Shown: positions 1 to 8,324, counted from the first letter of the stretch. The stretch is 64,000 nt of DNA from Reinekea blandensis MED297 (GCF_000153185.1 NZ_CH724151.1:511154-575153); one strand, 5' to 3'. Notes: a model not told the origin generated them from the letters alone. Made by a program: numbers and translations.

Positions 1-144
1 GCCGCAGAAATGGGCATTCGCCAACTGTATCTGCAAACCGAAAACCTGACCGGTGGCCTCTATCTGAGCTGTGGTTTTACCCCAATGCAAACCGTAACAT
101 ACCGTGGCCTTCGGGTTCTGGTTATGGTTTGCGAACTGACGTAA
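1..144 (+). CDS. GNAT-family N-acetyltransferase, C-terminal end only
   Basis: An open frame enters from the left edge and stops with TAA after 47 codons. The visible tail carries the pattern LYLQTEN followed by LYLSCGF, which is the usual end of the GNAT fold: the strand and helix after the acetyl-CoA loop, where one residue packs against the pantetheine arm. The acetyl-CoA binding motif itself lies outside the window, so neither substrate nor subfamily can be given. The stop is 15 nt before the next start on the same strand, so the two genes are probably co-transcribed. Confidence 0.7.
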   Translation, partial: AAEMGIRQLYLQTENLTGGLYLSCGFTPMQTVTYRGLRVLVMVCELT

Positions 145-159
145 GGGCGACAGCATCGC

Positions 160-978
160 ATGAAATCGCTAATCGATATAACAGACCTGACCCGTCAGGA
201 GATCCTGAATATCTGGGCACGGGCTGACCAACAACCAGCCCCCTTTGCCAACAATACCGTTAACGTCGCGTGGTCGTTTGAAGGCAATGGCATCCGAACG
301 CGCACCACCTTTGTTCAGAGTTTTCAATCTCTGGATGCGTCCTATGTTGAGCTGCCCAACCTTCTGAAAACACAGGAGTCCGTGATTGATCTGGCGGGCT
401 ATCTGGATCCGTTTTACGACCTGTACGTCATCCGGGACCGGCAACATGATCGTCTGCAAGCCTTCGCTGAAGCGTCAACGCGTCCGGTGATTAATGCCAT
501 GTCATCGCTGGCGCATCCGTGTGAAGTTTTGACCGATGCCGCCTATCTGGCACATCGCTTCGGCAATCTGGAGAACCTGCGCATTCTGTTAGTGGGGCCA
601 CTGACCAACGTCTTTCGCTCCTGGCATGCGTTGGCCGCTGTGTTCGGCTGCACCGTGACCCACGCCTGTCCCAAGGACTATCAGGACTCTCATTCGGCCG
701 TTCGCTACCTCGAATCAATCACTGGGACTTACGACGTTGTCATCACCGATGCCTGGCCTGAAGCGTTTAACGATCGGGCGTACCAACTGACACCCCAGCG
801 CCTGGCCGATCTGGGCAATCCCGTATTGTTGCCGACGCCACCAGTATCGGTTGGGCGAGAGCTCGCCGAGCCTCTGTCCGGGTACCCGACATTTGCCGGC
901 TACCAACAGAAAGCCTGGTTGTTACCTGTGCAACGTGCCATCATTTCGCAGATGATAGAGGCGGCGCCATCCGCCTGA
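160..978 (+). CDS. Divergent ornithine/aspartate carbamoyltransferase-fold protein
   Basis: A 272-residue protein of the ATCase/OTCase superfamily, shorter than the usual 300-330. Three landmarks align: GIRTRTTF at about 44-51 sits where catalytic enzymes have STRTR-x-SF; HPCE at 119-122 replaces HPxQ; and VITDAW at 194-199 matches the TDVW region of ornithine enzymes. The carbamoyl-phosphate Ser-Thr pair has become Gly-Ile, the HPxQ glutamine is Glu, and the ornithine-site HCLP is replaced by LPTPP (about 224-228). The fold is convincing, but ordinary carbamoyl transfer is doubtful; it may use another substrate or be non-catalytic. No arginine or pyrimidine gene is next to it. The ATG at 160 is the first in frame after the GNAT stop, with a weak AAGGG upstream. 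Confidence 0.72.
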   Translation: MKSLIDITDLTRQEILNIWARADQQPAPFANNTVNVAWSFEGNGIRTRTTFVQSFQSLDASYVELPNLLKTQESVIDLAGYLDPFYDLYVIRDRQHDRLQAFAEASTRPVINAMSSLAHPCEVLTDAAYLAHRFGNLENLRILLVGPLTNVFRSWHALAAVFGCTVTHACPKDYQDSHSAVRYLESITGTYDVVITDAWPEAFNDRAYQLTPQRLADLGNPVLLPTPPVSVGRELAEPLSGYPTFAGYQQKAWLLPVQRAIISQMIEAAPSA

Positions 979-1003
979 GGCCAACCCCAACCAACGGAAG
1001 TTA

Positions 1004-1588
1004 ATGATGTCGCTGTTCCTGCAAATCTGGGGAGGCTCTTGCTACCTGCTCAATAAAATTCTGTTTTCGCTCGCCGAAAATCAACAGAAACTGCTGCGCA
1101 AACGCCTGCAGCTGGTTGGCTGGGTGGTTTACATTCTCGGTGTGCCGGCCTGGGTCATTGTCCTCGTCTCGAAGGACAACTGGATCGCCGCGTCCATTGA
1201 AGCCGGTGGCATTCCGGCCATGCTCTTGGGCTTGTACAACACCTATCACGATTACCTAAAGCCAAACCGGCTGTTCAATGCCATCGTCACGGTTCTCACC
1301 TATACCTCGCTGGCATTCGGAGTCAGCGTCAGTCTGATTCACCACCATGGCCTTTCGTCTTTGTCTCAGGTTCTGGAAGTGGGCGTGATGCTCGGATTTT
1401 TGTTCGGCAGTTATCTGATGGCCAAGCGCAATCCGAAAGGCTGGTTGTTCTTTATGTTAATGAATGTAAGCATGGCCTCACTGATGCTGTTGCAGGACAA
1501 ATGGATCTTAATGGTTCAGCAACTGGTGTCTCTTATGTTCGTGATTTATGGTTACCGGCAGTCCGTTCGGAAACTGAGTGTCCACTGA
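1004..1588 (+). CDS. Multi-pass inner-membrane protein, unknown function
   Basis: A 194-residue hydrophobic protein with about six membrane segments (roughly residues 37-57, 62-78, 91-112, 122-140, 145-162, 167-185) separated by short basic loops. The N-terminal 35 residues are amphipathic and end in a basic stretch (KLLRKRLQ), consistent with a cytoplasmic start. Size and the final NPKGW / YGYRQ pattern are faintly like PnuC-type nicotinamide-riboside transporters, but the diagnostic PnuC residues are not visible, so I do not name it. GGAAG lies upstream of the ATG. It is 25 nt downstream of the carbamoyltransferase-like gene and probably in the same transcript. Confidence 0.6.
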   Translation: MMSLFLQIWGGSCYLLNKILFSLAENQQKLLRKRLQLVGWVVYILGVPAWVIVLVSKDNWIAASIEAGGIPAMLLGLYNTYHDYLKPNRLFNAIVTVLTYTSLAFGVSVSLIHHHGLSSLSQVLEVGVMLGFLFGSYLMAKRNPKGWLFFMLMNVSMASLMLLQDKWILMVQQLVSLMFVIYGYRQSVRKLSVH

Positions 1589-1629
1589 TGGCAGGTCGAC
1601 CCCGCGCCATACAAAAGGAAACGCACGAG

Positions 1630-2001
1630 ATGAGCTTCACCACAATTCCTGTGATCCGTATTTTTGACGAAGAAAAAGCCAAAGATTTTTATCTGGGGTT
1701 TCTGGGGATGACCCTCGACTGGGAGCATCGATTCGACGAAGAGGCACCCATTTATCTACAGGTCTCTCGAGACAATCTGATTTTTCATTTAAGCGAGCAC
1801 TCAGGCGATTGTTCACCCGGCAGTAAAACCTTTGTGCATGTCAACGAGTTGGAGGCGCTCTTTACGGACCTGGTATCCAGGAATTACCCCTTCAGCAAGC
1901 CGGTTATTGAAACGGCGCCGTGGGGTGATCGTTGTTTCACTGTCATTGATCCGTTTTCCAACCGCATTCTGTTCAATAAGCCGTCTGCACAGCGTCGCTG
2001 A
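1630..2001 (+). CDS. Glyoxalase/bleomycin-resistance (VOC) superfamily protein
   Basis: 123 residues, one VOC module (two beta-alpha-beta-beta-beta units). It matches the bleomycin-resistance-like branch: IRIFDEEKAKDFYLGFLGM at the N-terminus, a QVSRDNLIFHLSEHSGD segment in the middle and a DPFSNRILF strand near the end. Members bind small ligands or sequester glycopeptide drugs; resistance cannot be inferred from sequence alone. A longer in-frame reading starts at 1501 but would overlap the upstream membrane protein. The ATG at 1630 follows AAAGGAAACG, an adequate ribosome-binding site, and gives the family's normal length. Confidence 0.82.
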   Translation: MSFTTIPVIRIFDEEKAKDFYLGFLGMTLDWEHRFDEEAPIYLQVSRDNLIFHLSEHSGDCSPGSKTFVHVNELEALFTDLVSRNYPFSKPVIETAPWGDRCFTVIDPFSNRILFNKPSAQRR

Positions 2002-2029
2002 ACAATCCTTCAGTACTTAAACAACACAC

Positions 2030-2052
2030 AAAAAAGGCGTCCTAAGATGCCT
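2030..2052 (-). terminator. Rho-independent terminator candidate (minus strand)
   Basis: Read on the minus strand, AGGCATC-TTAG-GACGCCT forms a 7-bp stem (one G:U pair) followed by six T. It is the second minus-strand terminator downstream of the ABC binding-protein gene and also the left foot of the larger palindromic element. Confidence 0.6.
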
Positions 2053-2091
2053 CAGACTGATGACAAAGTTCACCACTGGTTTCGAGACGAT

Positions 2092-2188
2092 AAAAAGGTA
2101 GCTTTCAAATGGACGTCGAAAACATGGATGTTTTCGTCGAGCGTATCAGGACGATACTTGCAGCGATCCATTTGAGAGCTACCTTTTT
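2092..2188. terminator. Bidirectional terminator formed by the inner palindrome
   Basis: The inner arms end in five A on the left and five T on the right, so on either strand the long stem is followed by a U-run. It sits between the VOC gene (plus, ends 2001) and the binding-protein gene (minus, ends 2251), where a two-way terminator is expected. Termination is inferred from structure only. Confidence 0.5.
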
Positions 2189-2204
2189 GTCGGCGGGGTT
2201 TATC

Positions 2205-2230
2205 AAAAAACTGAGGCGTCCGAAGACGCC
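2205..2230 (-). terminator. Rho-independent terminator of the binding-protein gene
   Basis: On the minus strand GGCGTC-TTCG-GACGCC, a perfect 6-bp stem capped by a stable TTCG tetraloop, is followed by TCAGTTTTTT. It lies about 20 nt past the stop codon at 2251, the classic position for an intrinsic terminator. Confidence 0.85.
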
Positions 2231-2250
2231 TTCATCGATTTTTACCGGGC

Positions 2251-3573
2251 TTACTTAATGTACCCGTCACGAACCATTTCCCGGCGGACCAGACGACTGG
2301 AACGATCCAGTGCCTGTTCTACCGTAGTCTTACCTTCCAGTGCTGCGGCCAATTGCTCCGCAACCTTATTGGCAAAAGCCTGGAACTTTGGAATGGTCAC
2401 AAACTGGATGCCGGTGTAAGGGTTCTCTTCCAGTGTCGAATCTTCTGGCGTGGCTTTGTTCATCTGTTCTAAAGTGGTTTGAGCAAAAGAAGCTTCGGCC
2501 ATGTACTGCGCATTTTCATACGTTGAGTTACGGGTACCCGGTGGCACCGCGGCGATACCAAAGTTTTCAGCAACCAACGCCGAATATTCTTTAGAAGTCG
2601 CCCAGGTAGCAAACTTCATGGCGGCGTCTTTGTCATCGGAACTGACAGGAACCGCCAACGCCCATGCCCACAACCAGCCGGAACCTTTTTCAGTCACCTG
2701 AGACGGCGCCGGAGCAAAAGCCATTTTATCGGCAACCTGGCTTTGCGAAGGATCGGTGACAAAGCTGCCAGCCACGGTCGCATCGACCCAGAAACCACAT
2801 TTGCCTTCGTTCATCAGAGACAGGTTTTCGTTGAAGCCGTTTTTGAACGGTTCTGGTGGTCCATAGTTGGTTAACAGATCGACATAGAAGTTAACCGCCG
2901 TGACCCAGGCATCGCTGGCAATCTGAGGCTCCCAGGAGGTGTCAAACCACTGACCACCAAAGGCGTTGGCAACGGTCGTGATAAAGGCAACGTTCTCACC
3001 CCAACCCGCCTTACCCCGTAGGCATGCACCGTAAACGCCATTGGCCGGGTCATGAATTTTGCTCGCGGCTTCGCGCATAAACTCCCACGTCGGTTGAGCC
3101 GGCATGGTGACGCCGGCTTTGTCGAACAGATCTTTGCGATACATGGTCATGGAGCTTTCGCCATAGAATGGCAGAGCGTACAGTTTTCCATTGGCAGACA
3201 AACCGTTTTTCACGGAGTCAAAAAGATCGTCGATGTCGTAACTGGCCGGCAGGTTTTCCATCGGGACCAGCCAGTCGTTCGCCCCCCAGATGGGTGTTTC
3301 GTACATGCCAATGGTGATCACATCATACTCGCCACTGCCCGAGGCAATGTCGCGGGTGATGTGCTGGCGCAGAGTGTTTTCATCCAACACTTTCCACTCC
3401 AGGGTAATGCCCGGGTTTGCCTGTTCAAAGGCTGACGCCAGCCCTTGCATACGCAGCATGTCCCCATTGTTTACTGTACCAATGGTCAATACTGTTTCGG
3501 CGTAAGAGGTTGCGGCGACGGTGCAAGCCAGCCCGATGAAGCCAGCCCGGAGGCCACGTGTGATTGCTTTCAT
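2251..3573 (-). CDS. ABC transporter solute-binding protein, polyol (sorbitol/mannitol) type, orphan
   Basis: 440 residues with a Sec signal peptide cleaved near residue 25 (SYA/ET), so periplasmic. It follows the SmoE/MtlE pattern of extracellular solute-binding protein family 1: YDVITIGMYE, the GWGENVAFITT region, YGPPEPFKNGFNENL, KCGFWVDATVAGSFV and the WLWAWALAVP strand. Relatives deliver sorbitol or mannitol to an ABC permease, but no permease or ATPase gene is nearby. It starts 33 nt after the stop of a chemoreceptor gene on the same strand. That argues for a role in taxis, presenting a ligand to the receptor, or for service to a distant permease. GAGGAA precedes the ATG. Polyol specificity is family-based inference. 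Confidence 0.85.
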   Translation of the reverse strand: MKAITRGLRAGFIGLACTVAATSYAETVLTIGTVNNGDMLRMQGLASAFEQANPGITLEWKVLDENTLRQHITRDIASGSGEYDVITIGMYETPIWGANDWLVPMENLPASYDIDDLFDSVKNGLSANGKLYALPFYGESSMTMYRKDLFDKAGVTMPAQPTWEFMREAASKIHDPANGVYGACLRGKAGWGENVAFITTVANAFGGQWFDTSWEPQIASDAWVTAVNFYVDLLTNYGPPEPFKNGFNENLSLMNEGKCGFWVDATVAGSFVTDPSQSQVADKMAFAPAPSQVTEKGSGWLWAWALAVPVSSDDKDAAMKFATWATSKEYSALVAENFGIAAVPPGTRNSTYENAQYMAEASFAQTTLEQMNKATPEDSTLEENPYTGIQFVTIPKFQAFANKVAEQLAAALEGKTTVEQALDRSSRLVRREMVRDGYIK

Positions 3574-3606
3574 AAATGGTTTTCCTCTGGTCGTTAATTC
3601 TGGAGT

Positions 3607-5691
3607 TCACGCTTGTTCAATTTTAAAAACCGTAATCATGTCGCGAAGGTCATCCGAGACATGGCCGACTTTTTCGATGTTCATGGTGACTTCATTCACT
3701 TCATTCTTGGTGTCTGAAGCCGCGTCTGAGATCGCGATCATTTGTCGGTTGATTTCGTCTGCTGTGGTGCTTTGGTCCTGCGCAATACTGGCAATGTGAT
3801 CGGTGGACTCACTCAGTTTGGCGATGGACGTATTGAGTTCGATGAAGATGCCATTCAGCGATGAAAACTCTTCGTCACTGGCGTTGGCCATGGACGAGCC
3901 TTGCTGGATGACGGTAACCGCATTGCCAACCGCGACGGTTAAACCTTCGATGATGTTCTGAATTTCACTGGTGGAATGTTGTGTCCGGTTGGCCAAACCA
4001 CGGACTTCATCGGCAACCACGGCAAAGCCCCGGCCGTGTTCACCGGCGCGGGCGGCTTCGATGGCCGCATTCAACGCCAACAGGTTGGTCTGTTCAGCAA
4101 TGCCGCGAATGACCACGAGGATTTCATCAATACTGCCGACGGCACTGTCCATTTCCTTGATCACGTTTACGGCCGATTCCAGATGGCCGCGCAGTTCCGA
4201 CATGCTCGCCTGACTGACGCTCATTTTGGTTGCCGCATTGTCCGACAGATTATTAATGGTGATGACTTCATCTTTCGTTGCCGAGGCCGAACCGGCGACT
4301 TCGGTCACAGAGTAAGTCATCTCCTGCATCGAGGTCGCAACCGACTCCAGCTCCTGTGCCTGTCGCTCAACCTGGTCTAACGCCAACTGCGTTAGGGAAG
4401 TTGTGGAGTGGCTCAGTTCATTCAGCGTACCGGATTTCTGCATGATGCTGCCGACCATGGCATTAAGCTGCGTATTCACTTTCTCGGCCGCTTTGGACAA
4501 ATCGCCAAACTCATCGTGATTGTGCTTTTTAAACACGTAACGCAGATCACCTTCGGCAAGATCGGACAACGCGTTCATCACGTCAGATAATGGACGGCGG
4601 ATGGTTATGATCATCAGGAACGACAGGACCACCGCAGCCCCGACGGCCAGCAAAGCCGTCAACCACAGAACCTTGATACTGGTACTGATGCTGCCCTGCA
4701 TGTCTTCAGTAATTCGGCGGGCATAATCGTTGGCCTGCGTATTGATCGACTGGACTTTGCTCAGGGTCTCGCTGATGGATGCTTCAATACGGACCAGTCG
4801 ACTCTGTGCCTGGTCAACGTAGTTCAATGATCGGGCTTTAAGCGCATACATGCCCGGCTGGTCCACATCGTCACTCAGGATCAGTGTGTCCAGCTGGCTG
4901 GTCAGATCATTCAAAAACTTAGTGGCTTCCTGGAAGCTTGGATTGTTGGCGACCAGTGAGGTCATTGCCAGGAAGTAACCCAGATGTTCTGTCTGCCAAT
5001 CGACGTAGGCCGACTTGGAGTTCTCCAACTGCTCCAGGTCAGACACCGTATCGAAGTCTTTAACAATATTCAGCCCGATCAGGAAAGACGAATAGAACTC
5101 ATAAAGCGTTAACAGCGACTGATCATCCATCGCATCCCAGAACAAATCTTCAAAGTAAGGGGCCAGCGTTACTTCGATTTCATTCACCTGTCCACGCAAT
5201 TCGACAATGTCCTGCTGCACTGCGAGGTTGTCCAGATAGGCACCACCGCCATTGCGGAACTGTTCCCACAAACGATGGATGTCCGCTTCGAAGGCCAGTA
5301 GCTCGTCGTCAGAGATAAAATCGATGCCCGCATTCTGGTTCAGCTGCTCCCGCATGCGGTTCACTGACTCTAAAATGAACGCATAAGAAGCATTGCCATC
5401 CGCTTCGATGGTGGCCATGCCGGAAGCTTCGGTGATGTCGGAAATCCGTTTAAAGTCTGCAATGGATTCCAACAGGCGAGTCTGTACCGCCGTCGACTCA
5501 CTGAGGAGTCCGTTACTGATGGCAATGAGTTCATCGAGGGTGTTAGATGTGGCTGAAAAATTTCTCATGGACTGAACACCCATGAAAATCAGCATGATAA
5601 GAATGACGGCAAACCCCATCGCCAACTTCAGCGAAACTCCAATTCTCATGGGAAACACGCGCTGGCTCTTAGCGGAACTTTCTGCGTTCAT
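3607..5691 (-). CDS. Methyl-accepting chemotaxis protein with large helical periplasmic domain
   Basis: 694 residues. Membrane helix 1 is at about 20-41, followed by a roughly 300-residue all-helical periplasmic sensor (the length suits a helical-bimodular, HBM-like, sensor), membrane helix 2 at about 342-364, a HAMP segment ([19 protein letters not shown]), and the methylation/signalling coiled coil. The hairpin tip has the invariant [19 protein letters not shown] sequence at about 527-560. There is no C-terminal CheR/CheB tether pentapeptide. It is first in a transcript with the solute-binding protein at 2251-3573. HBM sensors usually bind organic acids directly, but the binding-protein partner suggests indirect sensing here. 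The ATG at 5691 sits before a basic stretch and membrane helix 1. Confidence 0.9.
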   Translation of the reverse strand: MNAESSAKSQRVFPMRIGVSLKLAMGFAVILIMLIFMGVQSMRNFSATSNTLDELIAISNGLLSESTAVQTRLLESIADFKRISDITEASGMATIEADGNASYAFILESVNRMREQLNQNAGIDFISDDELLAFEADIHRLWEQFRNGGGAYLDNLAVQQDIVELRGQVNEIEVTLAPYFEDLFWDAMDDQSLLTLYEFYSSFLIGLNIVKDFDTVSDLEQLENSKSAYVDWQTEHLGYFLAMTSLVANNPSFQEATKFLNDLTSQLDTLILSDDVDQPGMYALKARSLNYVDQAQSRLVRIEASISETLSKVQSINTQANDYARRITEDMQGSISTSIKVLWLTALLAVGAAVVLSFLMIITIRRPLSDVMNALSDLAEGDLRYVFKKHNHDEFGDLSKAAEKVNTQLNAMVGSIMQKSGTLNELSHSTTSLTQLALDQVERQAQELESVATSMQEMTYSVTEVAGSASATKDEVITINNLSDNAATKMSVSQASMSELRGHLESAVNVIKEMDSAVGSIDEILVVIRGIAEQTNLLALNAAIEAARAGEHGRGFAVVADEVRGLANRTQHSTSEIQNIIEGLTVAVGNAVTVIQQGSSMANASDEEFSSLNGIFIELNTSIAKLSESTDHIASIAQDQSTTADEINRQMIAISDAASDTKNEVNEVTMNIEKVGHVSDDLRDMITVFKIEQA

Positions 5692-6334
5692 AAAACGGCT
5701 CCAAAACGTCTATGGGCATGTCTCAGACACCGGATAGACTCCTGTTTGAGTTCAGTTGACGCGGATGATCTGCAAGCTTTTCAGACTCAGCTTTGTGGCC
5801 CAAACAAAACCGATGACTGCCTGATCGCGTGCAGATCACGCCAACCTGTGTTGATGAGCGGGATACTAAGAATGGATGGGTGGGAAAAGATGACGTGTAT
5901 CAATAACGCAGAATAAGTGGACACATTTCACTTTATTCACGGCCAGTTTTTGAGTCTGAACCAGTAAAGAGTCCACGCCGACGCCATTTGCTTGACAGTA
6001 GAAAAAGAGAAAATCGGCGAGCGTCAAAAAACACTCACCTCAAAGAGAGACGGACACATATGTGTTCTGTTTTTAAAACCTGATCGACATTCTGAATAAT
6101 GATGCTTGCAATTACTGTTATACGCGGATCATCAAAACCTTAAGCTGATGGCTAATCGTTGATCATAGAAGATCGCCAGATATCGGCCCCAGTTATTAGG
6201 TCAACATTGAACGTTTCTCAGGGAATCAAAAAAAACAGAACGCAGGTCAAACACCGGTCTAAAAAACCTGTTGGCAGCACTGAAATGCTGGTAACTTTCC
6301 AGCAATATTCAAACAATAAATCTAAGGACTGAGA
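5692..6334. other. Long intergenic region between divergent genes
   Basis: 643 bp without a credible gene, separating the chemoreceptor (minus) from a lipoprotein (plus), so both promoters should be here. The sequence is more AT-rich than its flanks. An 11-bp inverted pair, GTTCTGTTTTT (6064-6074) and AAAAACAGAAC (6231-6241), brackets 156 bp. I could not find a convincing sigma-28 promoter (TAAA-N15-GCCGATAA) for the chemoreceptor, nor a tRNA or riboswitch. Confidence 0.5.
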
Positions 6335-6937
6335 ATGAAACACCTCGCATTGCCGATCGCACTGTCGCTGCTGACACTGACCGGATGTTCCGGCTTAAGT
6401 TATCGAGCCACCGTTGAACCGGAGGCTCGCGGTGATGGCTATCTTTGCGATATCAAGGAGTTTGTCTCCATCACCGAAGGTGGGACAAAGTATGAGCTCG
6501 TCAACCTGATCAGCGAGCAAGTCAGCAACCGACAGGACTGCAAAGCCGAACAGTTCACGCAAAAATCGCACATGCGCTATATCTTTGTGTCGAACACTCA
6601 GGGCTCAACCCGTTATTTCAGTCAGCTGGCTTTTTATCGCAACAACGGAGAATTTGGTGCACTGGAAGATTGGGTCGATCTGAAACCGATCTATAAGGAT
6701 CTGGAACCACAACTTTTGATCGATTACGCGCAAACCCTGCCTTATGGCTTTGATCAAACGGCCGAAACAATTCACTCTGAGGCGGATTTCTGGTTTAAAT
6801 CCCGAAGCATCGGGACCGGTGTTAAAAAAACTTGGATACAAAGTCATGACGACGGCGCCAAGCGTACCGACTTTAACGCCGATGGCAGCCAAACCATTCA
6901 ATGCACTTCCGATGGCATCACCTGGGCAGACTGCTAA
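6335..6937 (+). CDS. Predicted lipoprotein, unknown function
   Basis: 200 residues with a lipoprotein signal ending in LTLTGC (lipidated Cys 18) and Ser at +2, consistent with outer-membrane sorting. The mature part is soluble-looking with no recognised domain. It has Cys near 39 and 74 and two more at the C-terminus (QTIQC, WADC) that could form disulfides, and an NADGSQT loop near the end. The upstream TAAGGACTGAGA gives an AAGGA site 8 nt before the ATG. It stands alone after a long intergenic region, with the rhodanese-like lipoprotein 93 nt downstream on the same strand. I do not recognise the family. Confidence 0.6.
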   Translation: MKHLALPIALSLLTLTGCSGLSYRATVEPEARGDGYLCDIKEFVSITEGGTKYELVNLISEQVSNRQDCKAEQFTQKSHMRYIFVSNTQGSTRYFSQLAFYRNNGEFGALEDWVDLKPIYKDLEPQLLIDYAQTLPYGFDQTAETIHSEADFWFKSRSIGTGVKKTWIQSHDDGAKRTDFNADGSQTIQCTSDGITWADC

Positions 6938-7030
6938 GTCATTGATAACCTTTTGACATGCGTGCTGGCTGGCCGGCGCGCGGTTCGCTAAAGTTCACCA
7001 AGAATACTTAACTGTCGGGAGACTCTCGTT

Positions 7031-7378
7031 ATGAATCGCTTCTTTCTGGTGATCGCCAGTCTGTTTATTTTTGCTGCCTGCACCCAGGCCGAACCAGACC
7101 TGTCCGTGTGGCTCGAAGACGGGGTCATCATCGATACCCGTTCGGTCATGGAATTTGAATCCGGCCATGTTGCCGACGCCATTGTGATGCCCCACGACAC
7201 CATTGATCAGACCATTGCCAGCGTTGCGCCAGATAAGTCCACGCCCATCATTCTTTACTGCCGCAGCGGCAACCGCGCAGGTATCGCAAAAAGCGTTCTG
7301 AACGACATGGGGTACGAAAATGTCGTGAACCTGGGTGGCTTGCAGGAAGCCCAGGCAGCAATAGACGCAGCCCGGTAA
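7031..7378 (+). CDS. Rhodanese-domain lipoprotein (PspE-like)
   Basis: 115 residues: a lipoprotein signal ending FAAC (Cys 17), then one rhodanese module. The module has the substrate-entry motif DTRSVMEFESGHVADA and the active-site loop CRSGNRA, with the persulfide cysteine near residue 77. Single-domain exported rhodaneses such as PspE move sulfane sulfur from thiosulfate to thiophilic acceptors such as cyanide in the envelope. Only one domain is present, so the protein is near the minimal length. GGGAGACTCTCGTT precedes the ATG. Family assignment is firm; the physiological acceptor is unknown. Confidence 0.85.
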   Translation: MNRFFLVIASLFIFAACTQAEPDLSVWLEDGVIIDTRSVMEFESGHVADAIVMPHDTIDQTIASVAPDKSTPIILYCRSGNRAGIAKSVLNDMGYENVVNLGGLQEAQAAIDAAR

Positions 7379-7406
7379 TAAGCCCCACAAAAAAATACGA
7401 GTCGGT

Positions 7407-7832
7407 TCAGCGGACTTTTAACAGGCGATAAAAGCCAAACACCAACAGTCCGCAACCGACTATTAACAGAACCATCGGCAGGTTCAGCACCCATGGGAGC
7501 TTGCCCAGCCACAGATCCAGTAACACACTCATGACCATCTGACCGGCGATGACCAACAAGGTTGCGATGGTCACGCCAAGCTTGGGCACGATATAACTGT
7601 TCAGGCTGACATAAAGTGCGCCGATGACACCCCCAAACAGCAACACCGGAGGAACGTCCGTCAGACCCGATGGCCATCCACTGAGCACCAGTAAACACGA
7701 CAGTGCCGCAAAGCCCACCAGATGGTTGATCCAGGAAGCGTACAGCGCATCCTTCTGCGCCGCTAAGCGTCCATTCAGAGCACGAGCCAGGGCTACAAAA
7801 ACGCCATTCAACAGCGCAAAAACAATCATCAT
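7407..7832 (-). CDS. DMT-superfamily transporter subunit, YdcZ (DUF606) family, second gene
   Basis: 141 residues with about five membrane helices, the half-size DMT architecture of YdcZ/DUF606 proteins, which work as dimers. The motif MMIVFALLNGVFVALARALNG and the internal LLFGGVIGALYVSLNSYIVPKLG are typical of the family. The ATG at 7832 overlaps the stop of the upstream paralogue by 4 nt (ATGA), so translation is coupled. A much longer in-frame reading upstream to 8300 is only the shadow of that paralogue. Tandem YdcZ genes probably form a heterodimeric exporter. The divergent MarR gene suggests a drug-like or phenolic substrate, but this is inference. Confidence 0.82.
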   Translation of the reverse strand: MMIVFALLNGVFVALARALNGRLAAQKDALYASWINHLVGFAALSCLLVLSGWPSGLTDVPPVLLFGGVIGALYVSLNSYIVPKLGVTIATLLVIAGQMVMSVLLDLWLGKLPWVLNLPMVLLIVGCGLLVFGFYRLLKVR

Positions 7833-8293
7833 GCCAGGGCTCCTTTCGCCACAACGATCAGGCCGGACCCGCAAAGTATGGGCACCACCGCCATTAGCCG
7901 AGCCCGGCTCACCGGATGCTTTGACAACCCAAACCAACCGAACTGATCGCTGAACAGGCCAAACGACACCTGCCCGACAATCGACAGCACGAGCGTGCCC
8001 GTAATGCCGAGAAAGCTGTTCACCGTAATTACCGCCAGAATCACCAACAAGGCGCCACTGACCCCTCCGAGGTACGCCCACCAGGGTACGGCGATAGCGT
8101 CGGATTTCGGTAGTGGTCGCTGACGCTTTAACAGTAAAAGCATCGCTAACGCTGCAATAGCGCCAGTGCCATGAGCCACCCACGATGACGCCAGCGGACT
8201 GATGTACAGATATAACTGACTGTTCAGCCCGATCATCAATGCCAGGACGGCGCCACCGGCCAAAGCGAGCAAGATCGGTATCCAACGGCTCAT
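7829..8293 (-). CDS. DMT-superfamily transporter subunit, YdcZ (DUF606) family, first gene
   Basis: 154 residues with about five membrane helices; it pairs with the overlapping gene at 7407-7832. Conserved features are the N-terminal GLNSQLYLYI segment, a GGVSGALLVILAVITVNS helix, and the ILSIVGQVSFGLFSDQFGWF segment. I chose the ATG at 8293 rather than 8305 because GAGGTGGG lies 3-10 nt before it, whereas the earlier ATG abuts the first palindromic operator and has no ribosome-binding site. The operators place it under the divergently encoded MarR regulator. Confidence 0.82.
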   Translation of the reverse strand: MSRWIPILLALAGGAVLALMIGLNSQLYLYISPLASSWVAHGTGAIAALAMLLLLKRQRPLPKSDAIAVPWWAYLGGVSGALLVILAVITVNSFLGITGTLVLSIVGQVSFGLFSDQFGWFGLSKHPVSRARLMAVVPILCGSGLIVVAKGALA

Positions 8294-8306
8294 GGCCCAC
8301 CTCATT

Positions 8307-8324
8307 TATCTTGAATTCAAGATA
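8307..8324. promoter_or_regulatory. MarR-type operator, proximal to the transporter genes
   Basis: TATCTTGAATTCAAGATA is a perfect 18-bp palindrome in the spacer between the divergent transporter and MarR genes. Its centre is 32 bp, about three helical turns, from the second palindrome, so two dimers could bind the same DNA face. MarR proteins commonly bind 16-20 bp palindromes of this kind between divergent genes. Confidence 0.85.

Larger units (their letters stand above)
2034..2232. repeat. Nested palindromic element, copy 1
   Basis: Two concentric inverted repeats fill the gap between convergent genes. Outer arms 2034-2055 and 2211-2232 (22 nt each) are imperfectly complementary. Inner arms 2092-2113 and 2167-2188 (22 nt) match at 21 of 22 positions. 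Between the inner arms are two small hairpins: CGAAAACATGGATGTTTTCG (2117-2136) and GTATC-AGGAC-GATAC (2143-2157). A second element of the same design lies at 37235-37338. It could be a mobile non-coding repeat, a structured RNA or both. It is not protein-coding. Confidence 0.7.

Noticed and set aside
5700-5800. Sigma-28 promoter for the chemoreceptor at 3607-5691
   Set aside because: Looked for TAAA-N15-GCCGATAA on the minus strand; only poor partial matches were found.
7833-8300. N-terminal extension of the second YdcZ gene to 8300
   Set aside because: The extra part overlaps the first YdcZ gene in another frame, is Arg/Gly-rich and not membrane-like; the coupled ATG at 7832 is better.
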